A stretch of 64,000 bases of DNA from JAMHWD01 sp035911135 (GCA_035911135.1 JAMHWD010000018.1:186001-250000), one strand, 5' to 3'; counted from the first letter of the stretch, positions 16,693-25,786 are shown. Numbers and translations are program-made. The notes: generated by a model from the sequence alone, not told the origin.

Positions 16693-17778
16693 ATGAGCGC
16701 TACACCTGCTACATCACCGGCCGCAAAGACCTTGAAGGATCTTATCCTCAAGCCGGTTTTTATCATGTGCGACCCTACATTCTTTGATCCCGACAAAGAA
16801 GCGCCGACGCTGGAGAAAAAGCATGAAAAGCCGAATGATTTCGCCGGCAAGGCCAAGGTCGATAAAGAACTGGCCATGACACAATGGCAGGCCTTTCAGG
16901 ACAAGATTATTGAACTGGGCGGCAGTGTTATTCTCGCCAAACCTGATGAAAAGCTGACCGGCCAGATTTATACCGCCGACCCGGCGGCGTTTCATACCAA
17001 TGTCGTGTTTGCGGAAGATGGGAAATCCGTTGAGCAGATTCACGTCCGGGCGCTTCGCAGCAAATTCACCAATGCCGATCGTCAGGGCGAATTATCGGCG
17101 CATTTTGGCGCGGCCTGCGAATTCACGCACTCCTTAAGACAAGCAGCTCTGGGCACTGGCATTACCATCAGCGTCACACATGAAAACGCTGCCTTCAACA
17201 CCGAAGGCAGCGGCGATAATGTTTATGACAGCTATCGCGGCATCTGGTGGAGCGGATACGTCCCCAACCCCAGCGACCCCAAAAGCGGCCGCAGCGATAT
17301 CCGCGCCCATGCCCAGCTTTCCAATCTGATGGGCCATGATGTTTTGAGCCTGCAGGTGATGCGCCCCTACTTCCATATCGACACGGCGGTATCGCCGCTG
17401 CGTAAGGGCCATGTGTTGTGCTTTGCATCCGGCATGACGGCAAAATCTTTCGATCATATGCGTAAAACCGCGCTGGAAGATTACGGCCTGTCCGAGGACG
17501 AATATCTGATTGAGGTTGATGCCAATGATGCGAATATTCTGGCCTGTAACCTGACATCCATAACGGATACCGACCTGATCGTCGGCAAGGCCCTGAGCGA
17601 TAAGCTGAAAGACCGCCTGAAGCAGGCCGGCTATACGCTGCATGAACTGGATTACAGCGAAGCCTTAAAGGGCGGCGGCAGCTTCCATTGCACCGCCAAT
17701 CAGGTCAATATCACCGGCCCCAAGGGCGGCACTGCCCGCGACCCAGATTTTTACAATCGCCTTGGCGCGTCGCTCTAA
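16693..17778 (+). CDS. Arginine deiminase/amidinotransferase-superfamily enzyme in the arginine operon
   Basis: The fold of guanidine-modifying enzymes is recognisable: TADPAAF near residue 96, RSKFTNADRQGE near residue 118, FNTEGSGDNVYD near residue 170, the catalytic His in FHIDTAVSPL near residue 225 and the nucleophile Cys333 in GGGSFHCTANQ. This pattern is nearer to dimethylarginine hydrolase and cyanobacterial ArgZ/AgrE than to classical arginine deiminase. The substrate is probably arginine or a derivative. It lies between argD and argF, an unusual place for a degradative enzyme. A GGGAG sits 14 bases before the ATG, rather far. Confidence 0.8.
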   Translation: MSATPATSPAAKTLKDLILKPVFIMCDPTFFDPDKEAPTLEKKHEKPNDFAGKAKVDKELAMTQWQAFQDKIIELGGSVILAKPDEKLTGQIYTADPAAFHTNVVFAEDGKSVEQIHVRALRSKFTNADRQGELSAHFGAACEFTHSLRQAALGTGITISVTHENAAFNTEGSGDNVYDSYRGIWWSGYVPNPSDPKSGRSDIRAHAQLSNLMGHDVLSLQVMRPYFHIDTAVSPLRKGHVLCFASGMTAKSFDHMRKTALEDYGLSEDEYLIEVDANDANILACNLTSITDTDLIVGKALSDKLKDRLKQAGYTLHELDYSEALKGGGSFHCTANQVNITGPKGGTARDPDFYNRLGASL

Positions 17779-17844
17779 GTCCGATTGCATCACCTTTATT
17801 TTTCCATTAAAAATCACCCGTCATTATTACCAAGAGGACCAACC

Positions 17845-18741
17845 ATGACTCTGCAACCGCGCCATTTCCTGAACCTGCCCGATATCGCGCCGGATACGCT
17901 GAAAAATATCCTGCAAAACGCGCATGCGCTTAAAAAGCAAAAATTCTCACCGCCGCAAATATTTGAAGGTCTATCGCTGGCCATGGTGTTCGACAAGCGC
18001 TCGACCAGAACCAGAATGAGCTTTGAGGTCGCGATGAAACAGCTGGGCGGCCATACGATTGTCATGAACATGGAGGAACTCCAGATCACCGGAGCAGAAA
18101 GCATCGAGGATACAGCCAATGTCGTCTCGCGCTTCGTGGATGGCGTGATGATCCGCATGAGCGATCATGCGCGGCTGGAAGAATTTTCCTCCTATTCCAA
18201 GGTCCCTGTCATTAACGGCATGACCAATGAATCACATCCCTGCCAGATCATGGCCGACATCATGACCGCCGAGGAAAAACTGGGCGCGATTGCCGGCAAA
18301 AAAATTGCCTGGTTCGGGGATTACAACAACGTGGCCAAGACCTTTGCACAAGCCGCACCGATTTTTGACTTTGATCTGGTCATTGCATGCCCCGAAGATC
18401 TGATCCCGGCCAATAAGGGCAATATCAATTTCACCGCTGATCCGGCCAAGGCCGCCAAAGATGCCGATGTCATCGTGACCGATACATGGGTATCCATGGG
18501 ACAGGAAGGAAAAGCCATTCAGAAATTCATGCCCTATCAGGTGAATGCCGCCCTTATGGGCCACGCAAAGGATCATGCCATTTTCATGCATTGTATGCCG
18601 ATCCATGAAAACGAGGAAGTTGCGCCTGAAGTATTAAAATCCAAAGCTTGCGTCATTTATGACGAAGCCGAAAACCGCCTGCACGCGCAAAAAGCGATTC
18701 TGGCATGGTGCCTTGAAAACGCAGGCGTGAAGATTACCTGA
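17845..18741 (+). CDS. argF: Ornithine carbamoyltransferase
   Basis: ArgF makes citrulline from ornithine and carbamoyl phosphate. The carbamoyl-phosphate loop STRTRMSFE is near residue 53, HPCQIMAD near residue 132, the ornithine loop DTWVSMG near residue 213 and HCMPIHENEEV near residue 250, where most homologues have HCLPAHRNEEV. The SMG loop supports ornithine rather than acetylornithine as substrate. I chose the ATG at 17845 because AGAGGA precedes it and the family N-terminus begins there; an ATG at 17785 would add 20 unrelated residues. Confidence 0.93.
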   Translation: MTLQPRHFLNLPDIAPDTLKNILQNAHALKKQKFSPPQIFEGLSLAMVFDKRSTRTRMSFEVAMKQLGGHTIVMNMEELQITGAESIEDTANVVSRFVDGVMIRMSDHARLEEFSSYSKVPVINGMTNESHPCQIMADIMTAEEKLGAIAGKKIAWFGDYNNVAKTFAQAAPIFDFDLVIACPEDLIPANKGNINFTADPAKAAKDADVIVTDTWVSMGQEGKAIQKFMPYQVNAALMGHAKDHAIFMHCMPIHENEEVAPEVLKSKACVIYDEAENRLHAQKAILAWCLENAGVKIT

Positions 18742-18753
18742 TTCCAAGGGCAT

Positions 18754-18782
18754 TTGGTCCGGCATTAAAAATACGCTATACT
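18754..18782 (+). promoter_or_regulatory. Promoter candidate of the Cys/Met lyase gene
   Basis: TTGGTC at 18754-18759 and TATACT at 18777-18782 are 17 bases apart, 30 bases before the ATG. The -10 matches well and the -35 poorly. Confidence 0.4.
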
Positions 18783-18811
18783 GCCCGCCACATCTCAACG
18801 GGAGGATCATC

Positions 18812-20128
18812 ATGGCCGAAAAGCGCAATTATAAAAAAACCACCATCGGCAATCACGCGCTTCACCCTGAAACGCTGATGATGTCTTATGGATATGATCC
18901 GACGCTTTCGGAAGGATCGGTCAAGCCGCCCGTCTTCCTGACCTCGACATTTGTCTTTAATTCAGCCGAGGAAGGCGAGGAATTCTTCCACATCACATCC
19001 GGCCGCAAGCCAAAGCCTGAAGGCCCGGATCAGGGCGGATTGATCTATTCCCGTTTCAATCATCCCAATGTTGAAATCCTGGAAGACCGCCTTGCGATTT
19101 TGGAACAATCGGAAAGCTGCGTTGCCTTTGCCAGCGGCATGGGCGCGATTTCAGGCGTTCTGCTCTCATACCTGCGCCCAGGCGATGTTATCCTGCACTC
19201 CACCCCGCTTTATGGCGGCACAGAAACCCTGATCCGCAAGATCATGCCGGAATTTGCCATCAAAACACATGATTTCACAGACGGTCTGGACGGGGCGCAT
19301 ATGCTGGATGCCATGCGAAAATCCGCCAAGGATGGCCATCTGAAAATGGTCTTTATCGAAACCCCCGCCAACCCCACCAACGCACTGGTTGATTTCAAGG
19401 CGCTGGTCGAGGCCTTGAATAGTTTTGAAAAAGAGGCCGGATACAGGCCGGTTACCGTCTGCGACAACACAATGTTCGGCCCCATCTTCCAAAAGGCCGT
19501 ACCGCAGGGCATCGACATGGCTGTATATTCCGTTACCAAATATCTGGGCGGGCATAGCGATCTGGTGGCGGGCGCTGTCTGCGGATCACGCGAGGCCTTG
19601 AAACCCGTTCGCGCCATGCGCGGTGCCATGGGTATCAATCTCGACCCGCATAGCAGCTGGATGATTTCCCGTTCGCTGGAGACCGTTACCATCCGCATGG
19701 AACGCGCCGCCAATACGGCGGATAAAGTCGCCGCATGGATTGCCGGTAACCCTTACATCAAGGCCGAACTTCACCACCCCGACTACAAAAAAGATCCCGC
19801 CTACAGGGAAGCTTACAAACGCCAATGCACCGGCGCGGGATCGACATTCTCCTTCGCGGTGGATGCTGACAAGGCCACGATGTTCCGCTTTATTAACAGC
19901 TTACAGGTTTTCAAATCCGCTGTATCATTGGGCGGATCGGAAAGTCTTGTCTGCCATCCGGCCTCGACAACCCATTCCGGCGTTCCGGCCGATATCCGTG
20001 CCAAGGTAGGCGTGTCAGATGGGCTTGTGCGCCTCTCCATTGGCCTTGAGCATCCGGATGATCTGATTGCCGATCTGGATCAGGCTTTCCGGCAGGCTTT
20101 TGCATCAAAAAACCAAAAAGTTGCCTAA
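18812..20128 (+). CDS. Cys/Met-metabolism PLP enzyme, methionine gamma-lyase or cystathionine gamma-synthase type
   Basis: The family blocks are IYSRFNHPNVEILEDRLA near residue 76, FASGMGAISG near residue 109, YGGTETL near residue 133 and the PLP lysine in YSVTKYLGGHSDLV near residue 242. At 438 aa it is longer than the usual 380-400, with an insert around HITSGRKPKPEGPDQGG (residues 57-75). The lack of a nearby homoserine acyltransferase and the overall pattern favour methionine gamma-lyase, but the family is hard to split by motif. GGGAGG lies just before the ATG. Confidence 0.85.
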   Translation: MAEKRNYKKTTIGNHALHPETLMMSYGYDPTLSEGSVKPPVFLTSTFVFNSAEEGEEFFHITSGRKPKPEGPDQGGLIYSRFNHPNVEILEDRLAILEQSESCVAFASGMGAISGVLLSYLRPGDVILHSTPLYGGTETLIRKIMPEFAIKTHDFTDGLDGAHMLDAMRKSAKDGHLKMVFIETPANPTNALVDFKALVEALNSFEKEAGYRPVTVCDNTMFGPIFQKAVPQGIDMAVYSVTKYLGGHSDLVAGAVCGSREALKPVRAMRGAMGINLDPHSSWMISRSLETVTIRMERAANTADKVAAWIAGNPYIKAELHHPDYKKDPAYREAYKRQCTGAGSTFSFAVDADKATMFRFINSLQVFKSAVSLGGSESLVCHPASTTHSGVPADIRAKVGVSDGLVRLSIGLEHPDDLIADLDQAFRQAFASKNQKVA

Positions 20129-20136
20129 AGCCCAAT

Positions 20137-20180
20137 AATATTCTAGGTTTCATGAATAAAAAAATGAAACAGGGAATATT
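20137..20180 (+). promoter_or_regulatory. Two-part hairpin enclosing the ribosome site of the ATP-grasp gene
   Basis: The outer arms AATATTC (20137-20143) and GAATATT (20174-20180) and the inner arms GTTTCAT (20147-20153) and ATGAAAC (20164-20170) are separated by a 3x3 internal loop, with a 10-base apical loop. The AGGGA Shine-Dalgarno sequence lies in the right side of the stem, 7 bases before the ATG, so folding should hinder translation. It could also mark the 3' end of the preceding mRNA. Confidence 0.55.
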
Positions 20181-20183
20181 ACC

Positions 20184-21167
20184 ATGCGTGTTGGCGTACT
20201 CACGAGCAGCTATAACCTATCCATTGACCGCAAAGAATTAACACCGTTGGTGGAGATTATTCATGAACTTAAAAAGCGCAAACATGAACTGGTCCATCTC
20301 GACATTGACAAGGCAAAATGGAATGGTGCCGACCTTGTTTACGATAATGTCAGCCCAGAAAATCCGATAGATTCATTTATTTGCTGGTGGCCGGGCTATG
20401 CCAGATATCAAGATCTTGCCGATTATGCGCCTAAAGGCGGCGCGTCATATTTTGACCAGATCAAATGGCTGAGCGAGCGATACCCCTCCACCACATCATA
20501 CGAGGCCGTCCTTACCACCAACAACAAGCTCAAGATGAGCGAGACCTTCAAAAATGCAGGATTGCCCATCCCCCAGACATGGGATGGTGAAAATCCGGAA
20601 AACAGGGCCTTGATCGTCGCAGACCTTCTGGCCCATCCTGAGAAAACATATGTCGCAAAACCCAATTACGGATGGGCCGGCGTTGGCGTTGTCAAATTTT
20701 CCGGCGTGACAGATGCGCTCGCGGCGTTTCAGAAATTCGATCAGGACAAGAGCCCTTTTATCCTGCAGGAATTTATTGATGGGCAAGGCATAGATTACCG
20801 CGCCTATGTGATCGGCGATCAGGTGGTCGGATCCATCAAACGCACCGCCAAAGAAGGCGAATGGCGCGGCAACGGTTATCAGGGATCAACAGCTTCCGCA
20901 TTTAATTTCACAGCACAACAGAAAAAGGATGCTGTGACTGCGCTCCGAAGCGCTGGCCTGACCGACGGGGCGGTCGATATTCTCATGGATATACAAACCG
21001 GCCAGCATTATATATGCGAGATCAATGATGGCGCCGGAACCGATAATATAGAAGCTGCGACGCCGGGTCTGAGCCTCATCAAGAAGATCGCGGATCATCT
21101 TGAAAAAATTACGCAGGATCATAAAAACTCAAAAACCGCATTACCACCGCCAGAACAAGGGATGTAA
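20184..21167 (+). CDS. ATP-grasp family ligase, RimK/glutathione-synthetase-like
   Basis: The protein has an N-terminal Rossmann-like part (MRVGVLTSSYNLS) and an ATP-grasp core: NNKLKMSETFKNAGLPIPQTW near residues 113-133, YVAKPNYGWAGVGVVKF near residues 156-172, ILQEFIDGQGIDYRAYVIGD near residues 193-212, and CEINDGAGTDNIEAA near residues 277-291, where the Glu and Asn coordinate Mg-ATP. Such enzymes join an amine to a carboxylate; the substrates are unknown. The hairpin over its ribosome site suggests translational control. The next gene follows after 4 bases. Confidence 0.8.
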   Translation: MRVGVLTSSYNLSIDRKELTPLVEIIHELKKRKHELVHLDIDKAKWNGADLVYDNVSPENPIDSFICWWPGYARYQDLADYAPKGGASYFDQIKWLSERYPSTTSYEAVLTTNNKLKMSETFKNAGLPIPQTWDGENPENRALIVADLLAHPEKTYVAKPNYGWAGVGVVKFSGVTDALAAFQKFDQDKSPFILQEFIDGQGIDYRAYVIGDQVVGSIKRTAKEGEWRGNGYQGSTASAFNFTAQQKKDAVTALRSAGLTDGAVDILMDIQTGQHYICEINDGAGTDNIEAATPGLSLIKKIADHLEKITQDHKNSKTALPPPEQGM

Positions 21168-21171
21168 TAAG

Positions 21172-21504
21172 ATGGAAGGATTGGACAAAAGAATAAATCG
21201 CGCCTTTGGCTTGGCCGGTGCAGGCCTTCTTGCGATCGCAAGTGCGGGAGCCTATCTTTGGGTCAAGGAACCAGCCTTTACCTGTCACGGCGATACCGCT
21301 GATATGCATACCGCAACCGTGAATAAAGGGATTTTAGGCACAACCTCAATCAAGCTTGAATTTGATATCGCCGGCCAGAATAACGCCTTCAACATGCGCG
21401 CCGATAACCAGTTTTATCATGAAGCCAAAACACAGGCGCAGAGCTTTTGTGATGGCGCGCGGGAATTTTCCCTTGATGGCATTATAATGTCGGTCGGCGA
21501 ATAG
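21172..21504 (+). CDS. Hypothetical membrane-anchored protein, 110 aa
   Basis: I chose the ATG at 21172, 4 bases after the ATP-grasp stop, because an earlier in-frame ATG at 21100 lies inside that gene. One hydrophobic segment is at residues 13-30 (GLAGAGLLAIASAGAYLW). The rest is probably periplasmic, with two cysteines (FTCHGD and SFCDGA) that could pair. The family is unknown. It is likely cotranscribed with the ATP-grasp gene. Confidence 0.6.
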   Translation: MEGLDKRINRAFGLAGAGLLAIASAGAYLWVKEPAFTCHGDTADMHTATVNKGILGTTSIKLEFDIAGQNNAFNMRADNQFYHEAKTQAQSFCDGAREFSLDGIIMSVGE

Positions 21505-21518
21505 AGTCTCAACGCCAA

Positions 21519-21866
21519 TCAGCCAATGCCATAACCATCATCTGGCTCCAGCAAAAACTCATAGTCGGAGAAATCAAGCTGCTCGGCCATCCTGGCGGCA
21601 ATTTTCTCAAGCCCCTCGATGCGCGAGGCATCTGCAAAAGCTGGCACAAGAGAATGAGAGTTCAGTGTCAGGCTGAACTGGGCATCACCAAGTTCTTCGC
21701 GAATGGCCGGAAAGGTCGTGGTCACCCAGCGCTCAGCTTGGGCCGGCCCCACCAGACCCCACAAATAAGGGCGTTCATAACCATCCACATAACGAAACTT
21801 TGCCGTAAGGGGGCTTTGATCATCATCCAGTTTTTCAACAGTATAAAGTGGCTTTAATTGTGGCAT
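21519..21866 (-). CDS. Hypothetical soluble protein, 115 aa
   Basis: I do not recognise it. The sequence is acidic and rich in aromatic residues (YVDGYERPYLWGLVG near residues 26-40) and has no signal peptide or membrane segment. GGAGAT lies 6 bases before the ATG. It is transcribed away from argG and converges on the gene ending at 21504. Confidence 0.6.
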   Translation of the reverse strand: MPQLKPLYTVEKLDDDQSPLTAKFRYVDGYERPYLWGLVGPAQAERWVTTTFPAIREELGDAQFSLTLNSHSLVPAFADASRIEGLEKIAARMAEQLDFSDYEFLLEPDDGYGIG

Positions 21867-21921
21867 CGCTATCTCCGTTTTTCTGTAAATTAACGACCTC
21901 CGCTGCTCTTGTAAAGAAAAT

Positions 21922-21985
21922 AAGCCAAATCATTGCCATCACAAGGCAATTACTGGCTTTTCATTTACGCCAGAGTTGGTATAAA
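21922..21985 (+). promoter_or_regulatory. argG promoter with an overlapping nested inverted repeat
   Basis: A nested repeat, AAGCCA/TGGCTT outside and ATTGCC/GGCAAT inside, spans 21922-21959 and runs into the -35-like TTTTCA at 21958-21963. After 16 bases comes TATAAA at 21980-21985. An operator for a repressor is the simplest reading. The stem followed by a short T-run could also act as a terminator. Confidence 0.45.
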
Positions 21986-22022
21986 TAGGAGAAATCCATC
22001 ATTATAAAGGGCCTTAAATACA

Positions 22023-23270
22023 ATGAATAAAAAAGTCGTTCTCGCCTATTCCGGCGGTCTGGATACATCGGTCATCCTCAAATGGCTCATCGAGGAAGGC
22101 TACGACGTTATCGCCTATATCGCGAATGTCGGACAGGACGAGGATTTCGAGGCCGCGCGCGAGAAGGCCATCAAGGTCGGCGCATCCAAGGTTTATGTGG
22201 AAGATCTGCGCGAGGAATTCGTGAAGGATTTCATCTTCCCCGCTTTTAAATCACAGGCTTTATATGAAGGCCGCTATTTGCTCGGCACATCCATTGCCCG
22301 CCCCATCATCGCCCAGCGCCAGATTGAAATCGCCGAAAAAGAAGGCGCGGCCTATGTCGGTCACGGTGCCACCGGCAAGGGGAACGATCAAGTTCGTTTC
22401 GAGCTGACATACTATGCGCTTAAGCCCGATATCAAAGTTATCGCGCCCTGGAAAATGGAAGAATTCCTGACGCGCTTTAAGGGGCGCACGGATATGCTGA
22501 ATTACTGTGACCAGCACGGCATCCCGGTGAAGGCCACGCGCAAGAAGCCTTATTCCGAGGACGATAATTTGCTGCATATCTCGCATGAGGCGGGCATTCT
22601 CGAAGATCCCGGCGCGATCACGGAAGAGAGCGTATATTCCCGCACATCGACATTCTCCGCCTGGCCGAACACGCCGGAGCTGATCGACATCACCTTCAAG
22701 AACGGTATCCCCGTGAAAGTCAAATCCCGCGAAAGCGGCGTTGAGAAGACAGGCGCGCTGGAACTGTTCATGTACTTGAACGAACTGGGCACGCGTCACG
22801 GCGTTGGCCGCATGGATATGGTGGAAAACCGCTTTGTGGGCATTAAATCCCGCGGCGTGTATGAAACACCGGGCGGAACAATCCTGCACAATGCGCACCG
22901 CGACCTTGAAGGCCTTGTCATGGACCGCGAAGTCATGAAACTCCGCGACCAGCTTTCCCTGAAAGTGGCTGAGCTGATCTATAACGGCTTCTGGTTCTCG
23001 CCGGAGTTTGAATTCCTGATGGCCTGCATGGACAAGGCGCAGGAGATGATTGACGGCGTAGTGACGGTGCAATTGTTCAAGGGCGTGGCCTATCCCGTTG
23101 CCCGTACATCGGACGTTGCCCTTTATGATCCCAAGCAATCCTCGATGGATGAGGAAGGCGGATACGACCAGAAAGATGCCGCCGGCTTCATCAAGATCAA
23201 CGCGGTGCGCTTGCGTAACCATACGCTGATCACGAAGAAGGCAAAAAAATCACAGAAAAAAGCGGCATAA
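22023..23270 (+). CDS. argG: Argininosuccinate synthase
   Basis: ArgG joins citrulline and aspartate with ATP. The PP-loop AYSGGLDTSVILKWL is at residues 8-22, GHGATGKGNDQVRFELTY near residues 116-133 and SRGVYETPGG near residues 277-286 in the substrate region. Length (415 aa) is normal, with a Lys-rich C-terminal tail. AAGGG precedes the ATG by about 10 bases. It is apart from argCBDF but within 3.5 kb of argF. Confidence 0.95.
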   Translation: MNKKVVLAYSGGLDTSVILKWLIEEGYDVIAYIANVGQDEDFEAAREKAIKVGASKVYVEDLREEFVKDFIFPAFKSQALYEGRYLLGTSIARPIIAQRQIEIAEKEGAAYVGHGATGKGNDQVRFELTYYALKPDIKVIAPWKMEEFLTRFKGRTDMLNYCDQHGIPVKATRKKPYSEDDNLLHISHEAGILEDPGAITEESVYSRTSTFSAWPNTPELIDITFKNGIPVKVKSRESGVEKTGALELFMYLNELGTRHGVGRMDMVENRFVGIKSRGVYETPGGTILHNAHRDLEGLVMDREVMKLRDQLSLKVAELIYNGFWFSPEFEFLMACMDKAQEMIDGVVTVQLFKGVAYPVARTSDVALYDPKQSSMDEEGGYDQKDAAGFIKINAVRLRNHTLITKKAKKSQKKAA

Positions 23271-23295
23271 GCCAGCCTAAAAAGAGGAGCAAGCC

Positions 23296-24009
23296 ATGAA
23301 ACACTGGGCGTTATCACTCGCGCTTCTTGCTGCAGGCTGCTCGCCGGCTCCTTACGAAAACCTGAAAAGTGCCACGCTGGTTTATGGCGTTGGTATCGAG
23401 GGCGAAGCTGTTCTGGGTGAGACAACCTTAGCTGATTTCGTCACCAGAAAGGGCGTTGACAATATCGAGCTGGAAATCGCGGAAGACAGATTTATGTTCA
23501 TGCCAACCTATTTCGGCAAAGGGCTTAAGTTTGTATTCCCGGCCACCAAAGCCTGCCATGAATCCATAAAGATGGTAAACCCAAGCGATATCGCACCGGC
23601 ATTCCTGAACAGTCAGACGGAAACATTCTTTACCTCCTATCCTGATTGCGCCCATTCACGCCTGCAACGGATCGAAGCCAGCAGAAATGGAGATTTCACA
23701 GGCAGGACTGATACCGGAATCGTGCTGGGCGATGAACTGGGCGATGTTAATGCGAAGGACCCGGAACTCAAAACCGGAGCGGCGATGGCAGGTGATGCGG
23801 AAATCATGGCCATTGAATCCAGAATGCCGCGTCAGCTGCTGGAGAAGCGCAACATGACCATTCAGATGATCGCGCCGGACCTCCAAAGAAACGGCCCGGA
23901 AGAGTTTAAACTGGTTGCCGATAACATCAGTATTTATTCCGACAAGCCATGGGATTTCTTCTTTAATCCGCCAACTGGCACTAACGCATCTGAAACTGTT
24001 ACACCTTAA
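23296..24009 (+). CDS. Hypothetical lipoprotein, 237 aa
   Basis: The N-terminus MKHWALSLALLAAGCSPAP carries a lipobox (LAAGC) with the lipidated Cys at residue 15. Ser at +2 favours an outer-membrane destination if the Lol rule applies. The rest has no motif I know. An AGAGGAG lies 7 bases before the ATG. The gene follows argG by 25 bases and may be read from the argG promoter. Confidence 0.7.
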   Translation: MKHWALSLALLAAGCSPAPYENLKSATLVYGVGIEGEAVLGETTLADFVTRKGVDNIELEIAEDRFMFMPTYFGKGLKFVFPATKACHESIKMVNPSDIAPAFLNSQTETFFTSYPDCAHSRLQRIEASRNGDFTGRTDTGIVLGDELGDVNAKDPELKTGAAMAGDAEIMAIESRMPRQLLEKRNMTIQMIAPDLQRNGPEEFKLVADNISIYSDKPWDFFFNPPTGTNASETVTP

Positions 24010-24050
24010 ATAATGGGAAGATGCCGCGCCCATGAAAGGCAGATCAAGCC

Positions 24051-25055
24051 GTGAACATTGATATCCATACCGTCTATGCCATGATTGGCTTTATGCTGGC
24101 GGCCTATTCGGTTGTGGCCAATGATTCTGTGCAAACGCTTGGGACATTCATTGCCTCCAACCAGAAGCGTTTTGCATGGTATTGGCTCTGGCTGGCGGCG
24201 AGTGCCGTTCTGGTGGGAACACTGACCTATAGCTGGATTGCCCATGAAGGCGACATATCCTTTGGACGGCTGGAAGAAATCCCGCCTGTCACCGTTCAGT
24301 GGTATCATGCCGCGGCCCCGTTGATCCTTGTCATACTCACCCGCTTTGGCCTTCCGGTATCCACCACTTTTCTGGTGCTGTCCACTTTTGCAACAACCGA
24401 TGTTCTTCAAGGCATTCTGGTCAAAAGCATGATTGGTTACAGCATCGCCGCTGTCACGGCCTATGGCCTATGGATGATTATCGCGCGTATCATCAATGAA
24501 AAATACGACAAGGTTCCCAAGAACCAGCGCAATCTATGGATATTCCTGCAATGGATGGCCACGGGCTGCCTGTGGTTTTCATGGCTCTCGCATGACATGG
24601 CCAACATATCGGTTTTTCTGCCGCGTCAGCTGCCGGTCGAACAATTTATTGGCGTTCTTATTGTGTTATGCGGATGGCTGGCATACATCTTCAAGACCCA
24701 TGGTGGCAAAATTCAGAAAATCGTATTGAACAAATCCGGCACACGCTTTATCCGGTCGGCAACACTGATTGATTTTGTATATGCCGGAATTTTAATTTAT
24801 TTCAAGGAAATGAGCTCTCTGCCCATGTCAACGACATGGGTCTTTGTCGGGCTGCTGACAGGGCGTGAACTGGCAATCGCCACGACATACGGCAAGAATT
24901 ACAAATTGAAATCTGTCTTTCCCATTATCGGCAAGGATTTTCTTAAAATCATGATTGGACTGGGCGTTTCCGTAGGATTGGTTCTCGCCATTCATTACGG
25001 AATCCCCTCCGATCCCGCCGCTTTACCAACAACAATCCAAGGAGAAACACCATGA
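24051..25055 (+). CDS. PiT-family inorganic phosphate (or anion) transporter-like membrane protein
   Basis: The 334-residue protein has about nine hydrophobic segments. The PiT signature appears as VANDSVQTLGTF near residue 23 and as the repeated FGLPVSTTF near residue 102 and SLPMSTTWVFVGLLTGRE near residue 258. These two half-repeats are the substrate sites of PiT phosphate and CysP-type sulfate permeases. It starts with GTG at 24051, and its end overlaps the SIMPL gene as ATGA. Because cysH is 1 kb downstream, sulfate is as good a guess as phosphate. Confidence 0.75.
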   Translation: MNIDIHTVYAMIGFMLAAYSVVANDSVQTLGTFIASNQKRFAWYWLWLAASAVLVGTLTYSWIAHEGDISFGRLEEIPPVTVQWYHAAAPLILVILTRFGLPVSTTFLVLSTFATTDVLQGILVKSMIGYSIAAVTAYGLWMIIARIINEKYDKVPKNQRNLWIFLQWMATGCLWFSWLSHDMANISVFLPRQLPVEQFIGVLIVLCGWLAYIFKTHGGKIQKIVLNKSGTRFIRSATLIDFVYAGILIYFKEMSSLPMSTTWVFVGLLTGRELAIATTYGKNYKLKSVFPIIGKDFLKIMIGLGVSVGLVLAIHYGIPSDPAALPTTIQGETP

Positions 25056-25786
25056 GCACTGACAATAAAACACTCCTCCTGCCTGCCGTTATCATCGCTA
25101 TCGGACTTTCAATCCTTGGCGCGGGCGTGTGCATGGGCCTGATGGCATTCAGAGCATCGGATAAGACTGTGGCCGTGAAGGGTCTGGCGACCAAGGATGT
25201 TGAGGCGGATCTGGCGATCTGGACGATAAAGCACACAGCAACCGGCGATGATCTGGCCAGTGTGCAGGCAACCATCAAGAAAAATGGCTATATGATCCGC
25301 AGCTTCCTGAAAGGTAACGGCATTGCACCGGGCGATATTTCCGGCGCACGGCTTGAGGTAACGGATTTACTGGCGCAGGCTTACCGCCAGAATAACGCCA
25401 GCGCGTCACGCTTTATCGTTTCCGAAGTAATCGCCGTGCGGTCTAATAATGTCGGCCATCTGGATGCCGCCTATCAGCGCACTGGCGAATTGCTGACCGC
25501 CGGAATATCACTGGTCAGCGAGCAAGGCTCCAGCCCTATCGAATATATCTATACCAAGCTCAATGAGATCAAGCCGGAAATGATCGCACAGGCCACCAAA
25601 AGCGCCCGCGAGAGCGCCGAGCAATTCGCGAAAGACTCAGGAGCCAGCGTAGGCGCGATCAAATATGCCAATCAGGGCATGTTCCAGATCTTCCCGCGCG
25701 ATTCCGAAAACGCCTATGCCGAGCGCGGCGCGCGCTTTAAAACCGTGCGCGTAGTGGCCACCTTGAATTTCGAGATTGCCAATTAA
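25052..25786 (+). CDS. SIMPL-domain (DUF541) protein, membrane-anchored
   Basis: A signal-anchor helix at residues 9-31 (LPAVIIAIGLSILGAGVCMG) precedes a SIMPL domain: VAVKGLATKDVEADLAIW near residue 40 and the C-terminal RFKTVRVVATLNFEI strand. The family sits in the periplasm and its biochemical role is unclear. A second SIMPL protein is encoded at 62.1 kb. Translation is coupled to the transporter gene by ATGA. A GCATGG/CCATGC hairpin without a T-run follows at 25799-25813. Confidence 0.82.
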   Translation: MSTDNKTLLLPAVIIAIGLSILGAGVCMGLMAFRASDKTVAVKGLATKDVEADLAIWTIKHTATGDDLASVQATIKKNGYMIRSFLKGNGIAPGDISGARLEVTDLLAQAYRQNNASASRFIVSEVIAVRSNNVGHLDAAYQRTGELLTAGISLVSEQGSSPIEYIYTKLNEIKPEMIAQATKSARESAEQFAKDSGASVGAIKYANQGMFQIFPRDSENAYAERGARFKTVRVVATLNFEIAN

